Below are positions 1 through 7,140 of a DNA stretch of 36,063 nt, piece by piece. Origin of the DNA: Actinomycetota bacterium (GTDB lineage: Bacteria; Actinomycetota; Thermoleophilia; Gaiellales; Gaiellaceae); assembly GCA_005883355.1 (NCBI GenBank), contig VAXG01000106.1:1-36063 (forward strand), given 5' to 3'. Within the stretch, counting starts at the first letter, position 1, and the number at the start of each line of letters is the position of its first letter. A program made the translations under genes and the position numbers. The notes beneath the pieces were generated by a model. That model saw only the letters and a program-made list of their open reading frames with translations, ran no database searches and was not told the origin of the DNA.

Positions 1-164
1 ATTTCGACGGTGAGCAACGGCGGCCTACCTCCCGGCTGTTTCGCGTCGGTGACGGGGTCTCGATCTACGAACGCAAAAGAGCCGGTTACCCGCTTCCTCC
101 CCGGCTCACCCTCTCGCCGTCCGGATATTACAGGGGTCCCGGAAAAAGCAAAGAGCGATTTTTT
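1..164. other. Non-coding element with competing inverted repeats
   Basis: No convincing reading frame is present. The segment is rich in complementary arms. GGTGAGC (9-15) can pair with GCTCACC (104-110). CCGGCT (32-37) can pair with AGCCGG (80-85). GAGCCGG (79-85) can pair instead with CCGGCTC (101-107). The last two pairings exclude each other, as in switching RNAs, but hairpins at gene ends can look the same. It lies downstream of the asparaginase gene and runs to the window edge. I could not match it securely to a known riboswitch or structured RNA class. Confidence 0.35.
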
Positions 165-1061
165 CTAGTTAGTGATCTCTCCTACTAGTTGGCCGCGACT
201 GTTCTCGAGTGGGACGACGGCGAGGTCGCTCAGGTCGAGGTCGAGTTGACGAAAAAACGCTGCGGCCGCCGGCCCGAGCGCGCGACCGTTTCCGTCCTCC
301 GCCTTGAGCGCAACGCCGAGGCCGCCACCCGCGGCGCACAAGAGCCCTTCGGCGCCGCCTTTCGCCATCCAGCCCGGGAGCGCCTTCATCAGACGTGTGT
401 CGCTAGCGCTCGGGCCTCGGATCAGATCGGGGTGCGCGCGCATTCCCGCGGCGACTCTGTCCCCGCCATCGAGGTCGGGAAGACGTGCGAACGCATTGGC
501 CATCCGTGCGAGCGGCAACGCAAATGTGGGAACGCCGCAGCCGTCGATCGCCGTGCGGATCTCGCCCTCCGGAACCTGGGACGCCTCGGCGTGGATCGCG
601 AGCATCTCCCGTTGGACGCCGTGCCCCTCGAGCCGGTAGCCCTCGCTTCGCCAGCCTTTGGCTCGACAGAGGACGAGCATCCCGGCGTGTTTCCCGGAAC
701 AGTTGTGCTTGAGACGCGACGGCGGCTGCCCCTCAGGCCCGCACTCGAGCTCGTCCTCGCTCGCCGGAGCCTTCGCGAGCAGGGCGCGCACCGCTTCGAG
801 CTGCTCCTTGTCGGCGAGATGTGACGCCGAGGCGATCGCGAGGTCTCGTTCGTCGAGGTCGGCGCGGACCCGTGCGACCGGGATCGCCTGTAGTGGCTTC
901 GACGATGAGCGCATGAACGCGACCAACTCGGCGTCGCCCGCCCGAGCGATCACGGTTCCGTCCTGAACCGCGACCGCGTGGACGCGATGGACCGCCTCGG
1001 TCAGTCCCCCTCGACGCACGGATACCCTGATCGGGTCGATGCGCTGGAGCCTAAAGGCCAA
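165..1061 (-). CDS. L-asparaginase II family protein
   Basis: Predicted to hydrolyse L-asparagine to aspartate and ammonia in the cytoplasm. The 298-residue product resembles the asparaginase II family (PF06089 type), not the classical AnsA/AnsB fold. Visible marks are an N-terminal SVRRGGLTEAVHR segment, the RSSSKPLQAIP block (about 51-61) and LKHNCSGKHAGML (about 118-130). The chain ends in NSRGQLVGEI, as is usual for the family, so it looks complete. The start is a TTG codon at 1061; no better in-frame start lies before the conserved RRGG segment. The TTG start of the divergent DNA glycosylase gene is only 5 bases away, so each promoter must lie inside the other gene. Confidence 0.87.
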   Translation of the reverse strand: MAFRLQRIDPIRVSVRRGGLTEAVHRVHAVAVQDGTVIARAGDAELVAFMRSSSKPLQAIPVARVRADLDERDLAIASASHLADKEQLEAVRALLAKAPASEDELECGPEGQPPSRLKHNCSGKHAGMLVLCRAKGWRSEGYRLEGHGVQREMLAIHAEASQVPEGEIRTAIDGCGVPTFALPLARMANAFARLPDLDGGDRVAAGMRAHPDLIRGPSASDTRLMKALPGWMAKGGAEGLLCAAGGGLGVALKAEDGNGRALGPAAAAFFRQLDLDLSDLAVVPLENSRGQLVGEITN

Positions 1062-1066
1062 CTCGA

Positions 1067-1894
1067 TTGCCTGAGCTGCCGGAGATGGAGGCGTGGCGCC
1101 GCGCGCTCACGGACCCGGTGTCCGCGTTTCCGATCGTGAAGGCAGGCCCCGCGCACATCGCGACGCTAAAGACCTTCGACCCGCCGCTTTCGGCGCTCGA
1201 AGGACGGCAGCTCGAAGGGGCCGAGCGGCGCGCGAAGCGGCTGCTCTTCCCGACGACCGACGGCGAGCTGGTCGTGCTCGTGCACCTGATGACGGCCGGG
1301 CGGTTGAAGTACCTCAAGGCGGGCGAGGCAGGCCCAAAGACCCCGGCCTTTCAGCTCGTGTTCGAAGGCGGTGCGCGACTCGTGCTGACCGAGGCGGGTG
1401 CGAAGAAGCGGGCCGGCGTGTGGCTGCTCACGCCGGAGGAGGCCGACGAGGAGCTCGCCTACCTCGGGCCGGAGGCGCTCGGGCTCGGCGCCGAGCGGCT
1501 CAGTGAGATCTGCGCCGCTGAGTCGAGGCGGTTGCATTCGCTGCTTCGCGACCAGCGCGTCATCGCCGGCATCGGGCGTGCGTGGGCGAACGAGATCCTG
1601 CACCACGCACAGCTCTCGCCGTACGAGCTCACCCGCGACGTCACCCCGCAACAGGTCGAACAGCTGGCCAAAGCGATCGACACCGAGCTCGAGCGAGGGC
1701 TCGAGCTCCGCGAGCACGGCGCGAACGACAAGCGCACTTATCGCGTCCACCGCAAGCTCGGCGAGCCTTGTTACGTGTGCGGCACCCCGATCGCACAGGT
1801 CGATTTCGAAGAGCACACGATCTACTACTGCCCGGAGTGTCAGACGGGCGGGCGCATCCTCAAGGATCGGCGCCTTTCACGATTGCTGCGCTGA
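1067..1894 (+). CDS. Formamidopyrimidine/endonuclease VIII-type DNA glycosylase (Fpg/Nei)
   Basis: Base-excision repair glycosylase/AP lyase that removes oxidised bases. The protein (275 aa) begins MPELPEMEAW, so the catalytic proline and glutamate at mature positions 1 and 2 are intact; this fixes the TTG codon at 1067 as the start. Lys57 in RRAKRLL matches the conserved phosphate-contacting lysine. A helix-two-turn-helix segment (about 166-184, with NEIL) precedes a C-terminal zinc finger with Cys235, Cys238, Cys255 and Cys258. The tail QTGGRILKDRRLSRLLR extends slightly past the usual Fpg end. The sequence does not settle whether it prefers 8-oxoguanine (Fpg) or oxidised pyrimidines (Nei). 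Its 3' end overlaps the convergent hydrolase gene by 18 bases. Confidence 0.9.
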   Translation: MPELPEMEAWRRALTDPVSAFPIVKAGPAHIATLKTFDPPLSALEGRQLEGAERRAKRLLFPTTDGELVVLVHLMTAGRLKYLKAGEAGPKTPAFQLVFEGGARLVLTEAGAKKRAGVWLLTPEEADEELAYLGPEALGLGAERLSEICAAESRRLHSLLRDQRVIAGIGRAWANEILHHAQLSPYELTRDVTPQQVEQLAKAIDTELERGLELREHGANDKRTYRVHRKLGEPCYVCGTPIAQVDFEEHTIYYCPECQTGGRILKDRRLSRLLR

Positions 1895-2794
1895 AGTCGG
1901 CACCCGCTCCTCGACGCGGCTGAGGAATTCCTCGAGCAGCCGAACGTAGCCCTCGGTGTCCTCGACGTGGGCCATGTGCGAGGCGCCCGGATAGATCACG
2001 GACTCTGCGCCGGAGATGCCGTCCGCGACGGTCTTGTTGATGGCCGGCGTCGCCTCGTCGTGCTCGCCCGTCACGACGAGCGTGGGCACTCGTATCTCCG
2101 GGAGCCTCTCCACGACGCTCCAGTCGCGAATGTTGCCCGTCACGTGGAACTCGCTCGGGCCGTTCATCGTGCGATAGACGACACCGTGCTCCGCGATGAA
2201 CTGGAAGGAGCGGAGCACGCAGTCGGGCCACGGTTCCGTACGACACACATGGCGCTTGTAGAACTCCGTCGCCGTTTCTTCGTACTCGGGATCGTCTGTG
2301 GTGCCGGCCGCTTCGTGGCGATCGAGAACGGCCTGAACGTCCGGCGGCAGGTCCGCGCGCAGCTTGCCCGTCTCCTCGACCCACTGCGGAATGCTCGCCG
2401 GGGAGCTCGCGAGAATCAGGCTCTCCAGCCCGCGCGGCTGCGTCAGCGCGTACTCCATCGCGAGCATGCCGCCCCATGAACTCCCGAAGAGATGGATGCG
2501 GTCGAGCCCGAGCGCGCCCCGAATCACGTCGAGTTCTTCGACGAACGTCTCGACGACCCAGAGCGAATCGTCTTCAGGCAGGTCGGACTTGCCACAGCCG
2601 ATCTGGTCGTAGAAGACGACTCGCCGGCCTCCCGTTTCCGCGAGTGCCTCCAACGGCTCGAGATAATCGTGTGTCGCCCCGGGGCCACCGTGCAGGAGGA
2701 CGACGGGCAGCTTTCCGTCCGACTGGTCGTCGCCGACGACGCGGTACCACGTCCGGTGGCCGCGGAAGGGAACGAAGCCCTCGTTCTCGGGCAC
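1877..2794 (-). CDS. Proline iminopeptidase-like alpha/beta hydrolase (peptidase family S33)
   Basis: A 305-residue alpha/beta hydrolase resembling proline iminopeptidases, which release N-terminal proline or act on small amides. The oxyanion-hole motif HGGPG is at 35-39. The nucleophile elbow GSSWGG (104-109) places the catalytic serine at 106. The acid is probably Asp246 in GEHDEATP and the base His273 in SHMAHVED. A cap domain lies between about 135 and 225. There is no signal peptide, so a cytoplasmic location is likely. The start is GTG at 2794; in-frame stops lie just upstream. It is convergent with the DNA glycosylase and divergent from the ankyrin gene. The substrate is not determined by sequence. 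Confidence 0.85.
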   Translation of the reverse strand: MPENEGFVPFRGHRTWYRVVGDDQSDGKLPVVLLHGGPGATHDYLEPLEALAETGGRRVVFYDQIGCGKSDLPEDDSLWVVETFVEELDVIRGALGLDRIHLFGSSWGGMLAMEYALTQPRGLESLILASSPASIPQWVEETGKLRADLPPDVQAVLDRHEAAGTTDDPEYEETATEFYKRHVCRTEPWPDCVLRSFQFIAEHGVVYRTMNGPSEFHVTGNIRDWSVVERLPEIRVPTLVVTGEHDEATPAINKTVADGISGAESVIYPGASHMAHVEDTEGYVRLLEEFLSRVEERVPTSAQQS

Positions 2795-2835
2795 GGCGTT
2801 ACGCTAACTCATCGGTCTCATGAGACGATGGAGCG

Positions 2836-3315
2836 TTGTCCGAATTGCTGCCGGCGCTGTACCGAGGTGACCACGACCGGGTCGAGAAGCTCCTGGCGGC
2901 CGATCCTGAGCTCGACGTCTTCGAGGCGGCAGCGTTGGGAAGGTCCGACCGCCTGCGCGACCTGCTGGACGATGATCCAACCCGCGCGAACGCGTTCGGC
3001 GACGACGGCTTTCACCCACTTGGCCTGGCCTGCTTCTTCGGCCACGCGGACGCCGCACGCCTCTTGCTCGAACGTGGCGCAGACGCGAATGCGCTCTCGC
3101 GAAACGAGCACGTTCAGACAGCCGCCATCCATGCCGCTGCCGCAGCGCAGGGAAAGGACGAGGCGACACGCTACGAACTCGTGAACCTCGCGCTCGAGCA
3201 CGGTGCTGACGTGAACCTGCCTCAGGGCGGCGGCTTCCGGGCGATCGACGCTGCGCGGCAGAACGGGGACACGCGCGTCGAGCAGTTGCTGCTCGAGCAC
3301 GGCGCGGAGGCTTAG
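2836..3315 (+). CDS. Small ankyrin-repeat protein
   Basis: The 159-residue protein consists of ankyrin repeats. The clearest are GFHPLGLACFFGHADAARLL (about 57-77) followed by LERGADANA, and GFRAIDAARQNGDTRVEQLL (about 132-151) followed by LEHGAEA. Ankyrin repeats are protein-binding scaffolds; no enzymatic domain, signal peptide or membrane segment is present. The start is a TTG codon at 2836; an in-frame TGA at 2821 excludes longer forms. A GGAG lies only two bases before it, which is close, so the start is uncertain. The gene ends three bases before the convergent 66-residue gene, which has its own ankyrin-like segment. No partner can be named. Confidence 0.75.
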   Translation: MSELLPALYRGDHDRVEKLLAADPELDVFEAAALGRSDRLRDLLDDDPTRANAFGDDGFHPLGLACFFGHADAARLLLERGADANALSRNEHVQTAAIHAAAAAQGKDEATRYELVNLALEHGADVNLPQGGGFRAIDAARQNGDTRVEQLLLEHGAEA

Positions 3316-3318
3316 CGA

Positions 3319-3519
3319 CTACCGGCTCTCCCACGCGTCGAGCAGGCCCTCGACGTGACGTCGCTGCGCTTCGGTGAAGGGCACGCCGGCAAGCAGGCGT
3401 CGCACCTCGGCAGGGTCGTTGTTCGCAACCGCCGCCTCGAGATGCTCTCGTCCAGGCGTCGGCTGTTGCAGCTGGCGGCGCAGCCAGCGCCGGAGACTGA
3501 CCTCCGCAGCCCGGCTCAC
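3319..3519 (-). CDS. 66-residue protein, ankyrin-like helix pair, translationally coupled to the kinase-like gene
   Basis: A small reading frame starts at GTG (3519-3517), which overlaps the TGA stop of the upstream kinase-like gene in a GTGA junction, and ends with TAG at 3319. The product is basic at the N terminus (SLRRWLRRQLQ). It then has LEAAVANNDPAEVRRLLAG, which looks like the helix-turn-helix half of an ankyrin repeat, and a second helix ending EGLLDAWESR. Codon use matches the neighbours, and the coupling argues for expression. It is not a recognised family; a partner protein for the adjacent kinase-like protein is one possibility. Confidence 0.55.
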   Translation of the reverse strand: MSRAAEVSLRRWLRRQLQQPTPGREHLEAAVANNDPAEVRRLLAGVPFTEAQRRHVEGLLDAWESR

Positions 3520-4118
3520 TCCGGGAGCTTGACCGCCAGCGTTTCGCCCTGGATCACCACCGAACCACCGAGGGCGCGGATGACGATCACGCCGACCGCG
3601 GCGCCGAGATCGCGCAACTCCTGCCCGAGCACGACCGGTCCGGAGGCGGGAGTGACGGGTGAGATCGCCAGCGTCGGGCCGTCGACGCGCAGATCGACCT
3701 GTTCGAGCCCGCCGTGTCGGAGCGCGGCCTGGGCAAGTGCGGAGACCCCGCGCTGTGTCGCCTCGACGTCGACATGCACCTCCGCACCTTGGCCGGAAAC
3801 CGCGACTCGTTCGTTCCCGAGCTGCTCGGCGGCACCACGCGCAAGCTCGAGCGTGTCGGCTGACTGGAGCGCCGGCTCGTACCGGCCATCCTCGATCCGC
3901 GCCGCGACGCCGAGCTCGTCGAGGAGCTCGGCGAGTTGGAGCGCCGCGCTGTCGATCATCTCCATGTAGCGCTGCTTGGGCTCGCCGAGATCGCCCATGC
4001 GCACGAGCGTCTGTGCGAAGCCGTGAATCGTCGCCAGCGGTGTACGCAGGTCGTGAGCGGCGAGCGAGACGAGCCGCGGGAAGCTGGCGTCTGAATCCCC
4101 CACTGAGCGGCTTGACAC
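3516..4118 (-). CDS. Soluble histidine-kinase-like protein with degenerate ATPase domain
   Basis: A 200-residue protein with a recognisable HisKA dimerisation and phosphoacceptor segment, LAAHDLRTPLATIHGFAQTL (phosphoacceptor His22). The rest matches a HATPase_c domain only at the very end, where DLGAAVGVIVIRALGGSVVIQ and VKLPE resemble the final G-box and strand of kinases. The N-box asparagine and the DxG motif are not visible, so ATP binding and autophosphorylation are doubtful. There is no sensor domain or membrane segment. The GTG at 4118 is taken as start; a GTG six codons on is an alternative. It is divergent from the GTP cyclohydrolase gene, and the 66-residue gene follows in a GTGA overlap. 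It may be a phosphotransfer or regulatory relic. Confidence 0.65.
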   Translation of the reverse strand: MSSRSVGDSDASFPRLVSLAAHDLRTPLATIHGFAQTLVRMGDLGEPKQRYMEMIDSAALQLAELLDELGVAARIEDGRYEPALQSADTLELARGAAEQLGNERVAVSGQGAEVHVDVEATQRGVSALAQAALRHGGLEQVDLRVDGPTLAISPVTPASGPVVLGQELRDLGAAVGVIVIRALGGSVVIQGETLAVKLPE

Positions 4119-4133
4119 TAACCTGTCGTAGAG

Positions 4134-5105
4134 ATGACGGAGTCACGCGAGCTTCTGGACGATCTCCAGGCTTCGACACCCGAGGTGCGGCTCGGCCTGT
4201 CGCGGGCCGGCGTCCAGGGCGTCGCCAAGGCGATCCGTCTCAGCTGGGGCGGCGCGGAGAAGCTCATCTCGGCCGAGATCGACTGCTTCGTCGACCTCCA
4301 CCAGAGCCAGAAGGGCGTGCACATGTCGCGGTTCCCGGAGCTCTTCGAGGAGGCGATCGACGAGGTCGTGATCGGGGAGGCCTTTCTCGTCGAGGAGCTG
4401 GCCGAGCACATCGCGCGACACATCGTGGGCCGGCAGCGGGCGGGCCGCGCCGAAGTGCGGATCGCGGCCCGGTATCCGCTGGAGCGGCGAACACCGGTGA
4501 CCGGTCTCGCGACACAGGAGATGATCTCGATCGTCGGGATCGCCGCGGCGAGCGAGTCGCGCGTACGTCGCATCGTCGGCGTCGAGGCGACCGGGATCAA
4601 CGCCTGCCCGTGTGCGCAGGGGCTCGTGCGCGGCAAGGCGTCGGAGCGCCTGCTCGAGGCGGGCTTCGAAGAGCCCGACGTCGAACGGATCCTCGAGCTC
4701 GTCCCGATCGCGACACACAACCAGCGTGGCCGGGGCACGCTCTACGTCGGAGGTGACCGCCCCGTGAACGCCGAGCAGCTCGCCGACATCGTCGAGAACT
4801 CGATGAGCTCCCCGATCTACGAGTTGCTGAAGCGGCCGGACGAGCTGTTCGTCGTCGAGCACGCACACCTCCAACCGCGGTTCGTCGAGGACTCCGTCCG
4901 GATCTCCCTCCAGTCGACCCTCGAGCGCTACCCCGACCTGAAGGACGAGGACTTCGTGCTCGCACGCCAGCTCAACTTCGAGACGATCCATTCGCACGAC
5001 GTGCTGGCAGAGCGCTACGGGACCGTCGGCGAGCTGCGCGGCGAACTACGCGATGGCGAGCCGGCAGCCCGGCACACCGAGCTCCGCGACTGGCTCGCGT
5101 CCTAA
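4134..5105 (+). CDS. Type IB GTP cyclohydrolase, MptA/FolE2 family
   Basis: COG1469-type GTP cyclohydrolase (323 aa), which opens GTP to give a dihydroneopterin derivative at the head of folate or pterin synthesis. HMSRFPE follows a DLHQSQKG segment near residue 60. The catalytic cysteine block reads ATGINACPCAQ (about 148-158), and ELVPIATHNQRGRG supplies a probable metal-binding histidine. The ACPCAQ and PIATHNQRG forms look more like archaeal MptA than bacterial FolE2, which usually has an LCPCSKEIS-like block. MptA makes the 2',3'-cyclic phosphate, so the exact product is open. The start is the ATG at 4134, 15 bases from the divergent kinase-like gene. No other folate gene is nearby. Confidence 0.87.
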   Translation: MTESRELLDDLQASTPEVRLGLSRAGVQGVAKAIRLSWGGAEKLISAEIDCFVDLHQSQKGVHMSRFPELFEEAIDEVVIGEAFLVEELAEHIARHIVGRQRAGRAEVRIAARYPLERRTPVTGLATQEMISIVGIAAASESRVRRIVGVEATGINACPCAQGLVRGKASERLLEAGFEEPDVERILELVPIATHNQRGRGTLYVGGDRPVNAEQLADIVENSMSSPIYELLKRPDELFVVEHAHLQPRFVEDSVRISLQSTLERYPDLKDEDFVLARQLNFETIHSHDVLAERYGTVGELRGELRDGEPAARHTELRDWLAS

Positions 5106-5110
5106 CTGTC

Positions 5111-5210
5111 CTCAAAGGCAAGGGTCTGACCCCCAGCCTCTCGGGTCACGACCCAGGCATAGCCGTCCCTAAAGGCAAGGGTCTGACCCCGGCCTTTTCG
5201 GTCACGGCCT
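5111..5210. repeat. Two imperfect direct repeats with GGGTCTGACCC palindromes
   Basis: Two units of about 45 bases lie between the convergent GTP cyclohydrolase and plsY genes. Each begins AAAGGCAAGGGTCTGACCCC, followed by a short T/C-rich stretch and a GGTCACG segment that repeats the half-palindrome. The palindromic cores fall near 5123-5133 and 5179-5189. The same core recurs near 29739-29790. The repeats are non-coding; placement between convergent gene ends suggests a terminator-like or REP-like element. Confidence 0.75.
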
Positions 5211-5811
5211 AGACGCTCGCCGGGCGCCTGAACCGGAAACGGTTTTCGGTGCCTGCGCGCAGGCGTGCGATGTTCGCGCGATGCAGCACGAGGACCGCCG
5301 CGGCCGCGCCGGCCGCGAAGGCGAGCACCGGCCAGGGCTCGCCCAATAGGACCGCCGCCACCGGCAAAGAGAGTGCTCCGACAATCGAGGCGAGAGAGGC
5401 GTAACGGAACACGAGGAAGACGACGATCCAGACACCTGCACCTATGCCACCGACCACCGGTGCAACGCCGAGAAATGCGCCACCGCACGTCGCCACCACC
5501 TTGCCGCCCCGCTGCCAGCGCAGGAACAACGGACGCCAGTGGCCGAGCATCGCCGCCGCCCCCGCGAGCACGCCGGCGAGATGCGAGACCGTGAGCGTCG
5601 CGACGAGCGCCGGTGCGAAACCCTTCAGCGTGTCCAGCAGCACGACGGGCAAGCCCAGGCGCCAGCCGTAGACGCGCCAGACGTTCGTGCCGCCGATGTT
5701 GCCGCTCCCGTGGCGCCGGATGTCGTCGTGCTCGACCAGCCAGGGGAGCCAGTAGCCCCACGGCATCGAGCCGAGCAGGTAGCCGGCAGCGACGAGGAGC
5801 AGAGTTGTCAT
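5209..5811 (-). CDS. plsY: Acyl-phosphate:glycerol-3-phosphate acyltransferase PlsY
   Basis: Integral membrane acyltransferase that moves an acyl group from acyl-phosphate to glycerol-3-phosphate, giving lysophosphatidic acid in phospholipid synthesis. The 200-residue protein has the N-terminal LLGSMPWGYWL helix, the conserved RRHGSGNIGGTNVWR loop (about 33-47) that binds substrate, a second conserved block WQRGGKVVATCGGAFLG (about 99-115), and five or more hydrophobic helices. Length is normal for the family. The start is ATG at 5811. The stop runs into the palindromic repeats at 5111-5210. The upstream neighbour on the same strand is a superoxide dismutase paralogue only 6 bases from the plsY stretch, so the two may be cotranscribed. 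Confidence 0.92.
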   Translation of the reverse strand: MTTLLLVAAGYLLGSMPWGYWLPWLVEHDDIRRHGSGNIGGTNVWRVYGWRLGLPVVLLDTLKGFAPALVATLTVSHLAGVLAGAAAMLGHWRPLFLRWQRGGKVVATCGGAFLGVAPVVGGIGAGVWIVVFLVFRYASLASIVGALSLPVAAVLLGEPWPVLAFAAGAAAAVLVLHRANIARLRAGTENRFRFRRPASV

Positions 5812-5817
5812 TCGACG

Positions 5818-6438
5818 TTACTTCTGGATCTGGTACTTCGACACCCAGTCGTTGACGGTCGACCAGTCGAGGTTGTCGAAGAACGCGTCGATGTACGAGG
5901 CGCGATCGGTCTGGTAGTCGAGGAAGTACGCGTGCTCGTAGACGTCGAGCGCGATCAGCGGCGTGGCGTTCCAGATCGGGTACGTGTTCTGGGCGTCGCC
6001 CACGTAGTTGAAGAGGTGCCCCTCGTCCCAGTCGTAGGCCGTCCAGGCCCACCCCCGCCCTGCCATCCCGGTGGCTTTCAGGTCGGTGCGCCAGTCCTGC
6101 ACCGAGCCGAAGTCCCGTTCGATCAGGTCGCCGATCAGACCGGTGGGGTCACCTCCCCCACCCCCAAGGTGCTCGAAGTAGATCTCGTGGTTCTTGATCC
6201 CGCCGATCGCGAAACTGAAGTCGACCTTGAGCGCACGGATGTCCGAATACACCTGGTTCGCGCTCGCGGTATCCACGGCGTCGAGCCTCCCGAGAATCTC
6301 GTTCCGCTTGTTCACGTAGCCCTGGTAGAGCTTGTAGTGGGCCTCGATGGTGGCACGCGAGATGCCGTCGAGCTCGTAGAGCTCCGGCTTCAGCTCTCGG
6401 GCGGTGATCTCCTCGAACTTGAACGCAAGCGACGTCAT
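5818..6438 (-). CDS. Divergent iron/manganese superoxide dismutase paralogue
   Basis: A 206-residue member of the Fe/Mn superoxide dismutase family, which converts superoxide to peroxide and oxygen. All four expected metal ligands are visible: His34 (IEAHYKLY), His84 (IKNHEIYF), Asp165 and His169 (LDVYEHAYFLDY). Two otherwise conserved active-site residues differ: the second histidine of the usual HxxxHH region is Tyr38, and the Trp of DxWEH is Tyr. The ATG at 6438 is chosen because a purine-rich GGAGAGGGAGAG stretch precedes it; an upstream extension to 6516 is possible but lacks family similarity. It is divergent from the canonical superoxide dismutase gene. Altered metal preference or activity is plausible. 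Confidence 0.85.
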   Translation of the reverse strand: MTSLAFKFEEITARELKPELYELDGISRATIEAHYKLYQGYVNKRNEILGRLDAVDTASANQVYSDIRALKVDFSFAIGGIKNHEIYFEHLGGGGGDPTGLIGDLIERDFGSVQDWRTDLKATGMAGRGWAWTAYDWDEGHLFNYVGDAQNTYPIWNATPLIALDVYEHAYFLDYQTDRASYIDAFFDNLDWSTVNDWVSKYQIQK

Positions 6439-6509
6439 CTCTCCCTCTCCTCGACTAGACAGGCGCGCGGAGCATATCCTCGGTGTAGAAGCCATCGAAG
6501 GAGCCACCG

Positions 6510-7118
6510 ATGCCATACGAAGTGCCGCCTCTTCCCTACGACTACAACGCGCTCGAGCCGCATATCGACGAGCAGACGATGCGCCTCCACCACGACAAGC
6601 ACCATCAGGCCTACGTGGACAACGCGAACAAGGCGCTGGCCGGCACGGAGTGGGAGGACCGGCCCGTCGACCACGTGCTCGCGAACCTGGAGATCCTGCC
6701 GGAGGAGATCCGGACCGCCGTCCGCAACAACGCCGGCGGCCACGCCAACCACAGCCTCTTCTGGGAGATCATGAGCCCGAGCGGCGGCGGAGACCCGAGC
6801 GGCTCGCTCGCCGATGCGATCAACGACACCTTCGACAGCCTGGACGAGCTGAAGAAGCTCATGAACGACACGGGCGTGAAGCGGTTCGGCTCCGGCTGGA
6901 GCTGGCTCGTCTACGACGGCACAGGTCTCGCGGTCTACTCCACCGCGAACCAGGATTCACCGATTTCGAGCTCCGACGTGCCGCTCCTGGGCATCGACGT
7001 GTGGGAGCACGCCTACTACTTGAAGTACCAGAATCGCAGGCCGGAGTACCTCGAGACCTGGTGGAACGTCGTCAACTGGGGCGCCGTTCAGCAGAGGTTC
7101 GAGAGCACGGACAAATAG
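6510..7118 (+). CDS. Superoxide dismutase, Fe/Mn family (probably manganese type)
   Basis: The canonical paralogue of the pair (202 aa). It begins [20 protein letters not shown], has the [10 protein letters not shown] block with ligand His27, NHSLFW with His81, and [11 protein letters not shown] with Asp163 and His167. [10 protein letters not shown] matches the conserved region around the second-sphere residues. It dismutes superoxide in the cytoplasm. The ATG start at 6510 has AAGGAG about 7 bases upstream. The two paralogues face apart across 71 bases that must hold both promoters. Its 3' end faces the cupredoxin gene with a 22-base gap. Manganese is likelier than iron from the overall pattern, but this is inference. 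Confidence 0.93.
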   Translation: MPYEVPPLPYDYNALEPHIDEQTMRLHHDKHHQAYVDNANKALAGTEWEDRPVDHVLANLEILPEEIRTAVRNNAGGHANHSLFWEIMSPSGGGDPSGSLADAINDTFDSLDELKKLMNDTGVKRFGSGWSWLVYDGTGLAVYSTANQDSPISSSDVPLLGIDVWEHAYYLKYQNRRPEYLETWWNVVNWGAVQQRFESTDK

Positions 7119-7140
7119 CCCGCGCTCTCACACCAGGCCT

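Noticed and set aside
1-120. c-di-AMP or cobalamin riboswitch
   Set aside because: Only scattered short matches on the minus strand; the invariant core segments could not be lined up. Kept only as an unassigned structured element.
5111-5210. CRISPR array
   Set aside because: Only two imperfect units, no regular spacers and no cas genes in the window.
5102-6052. Long minus-strand open frame of about 316 codons across plsY and the dismutase gene
   Set aside because: It overlaps two clearly homologous genes in another frame, is arginine-rich as shadow frames in GC-rich DNA are, and has no recognisable motif.
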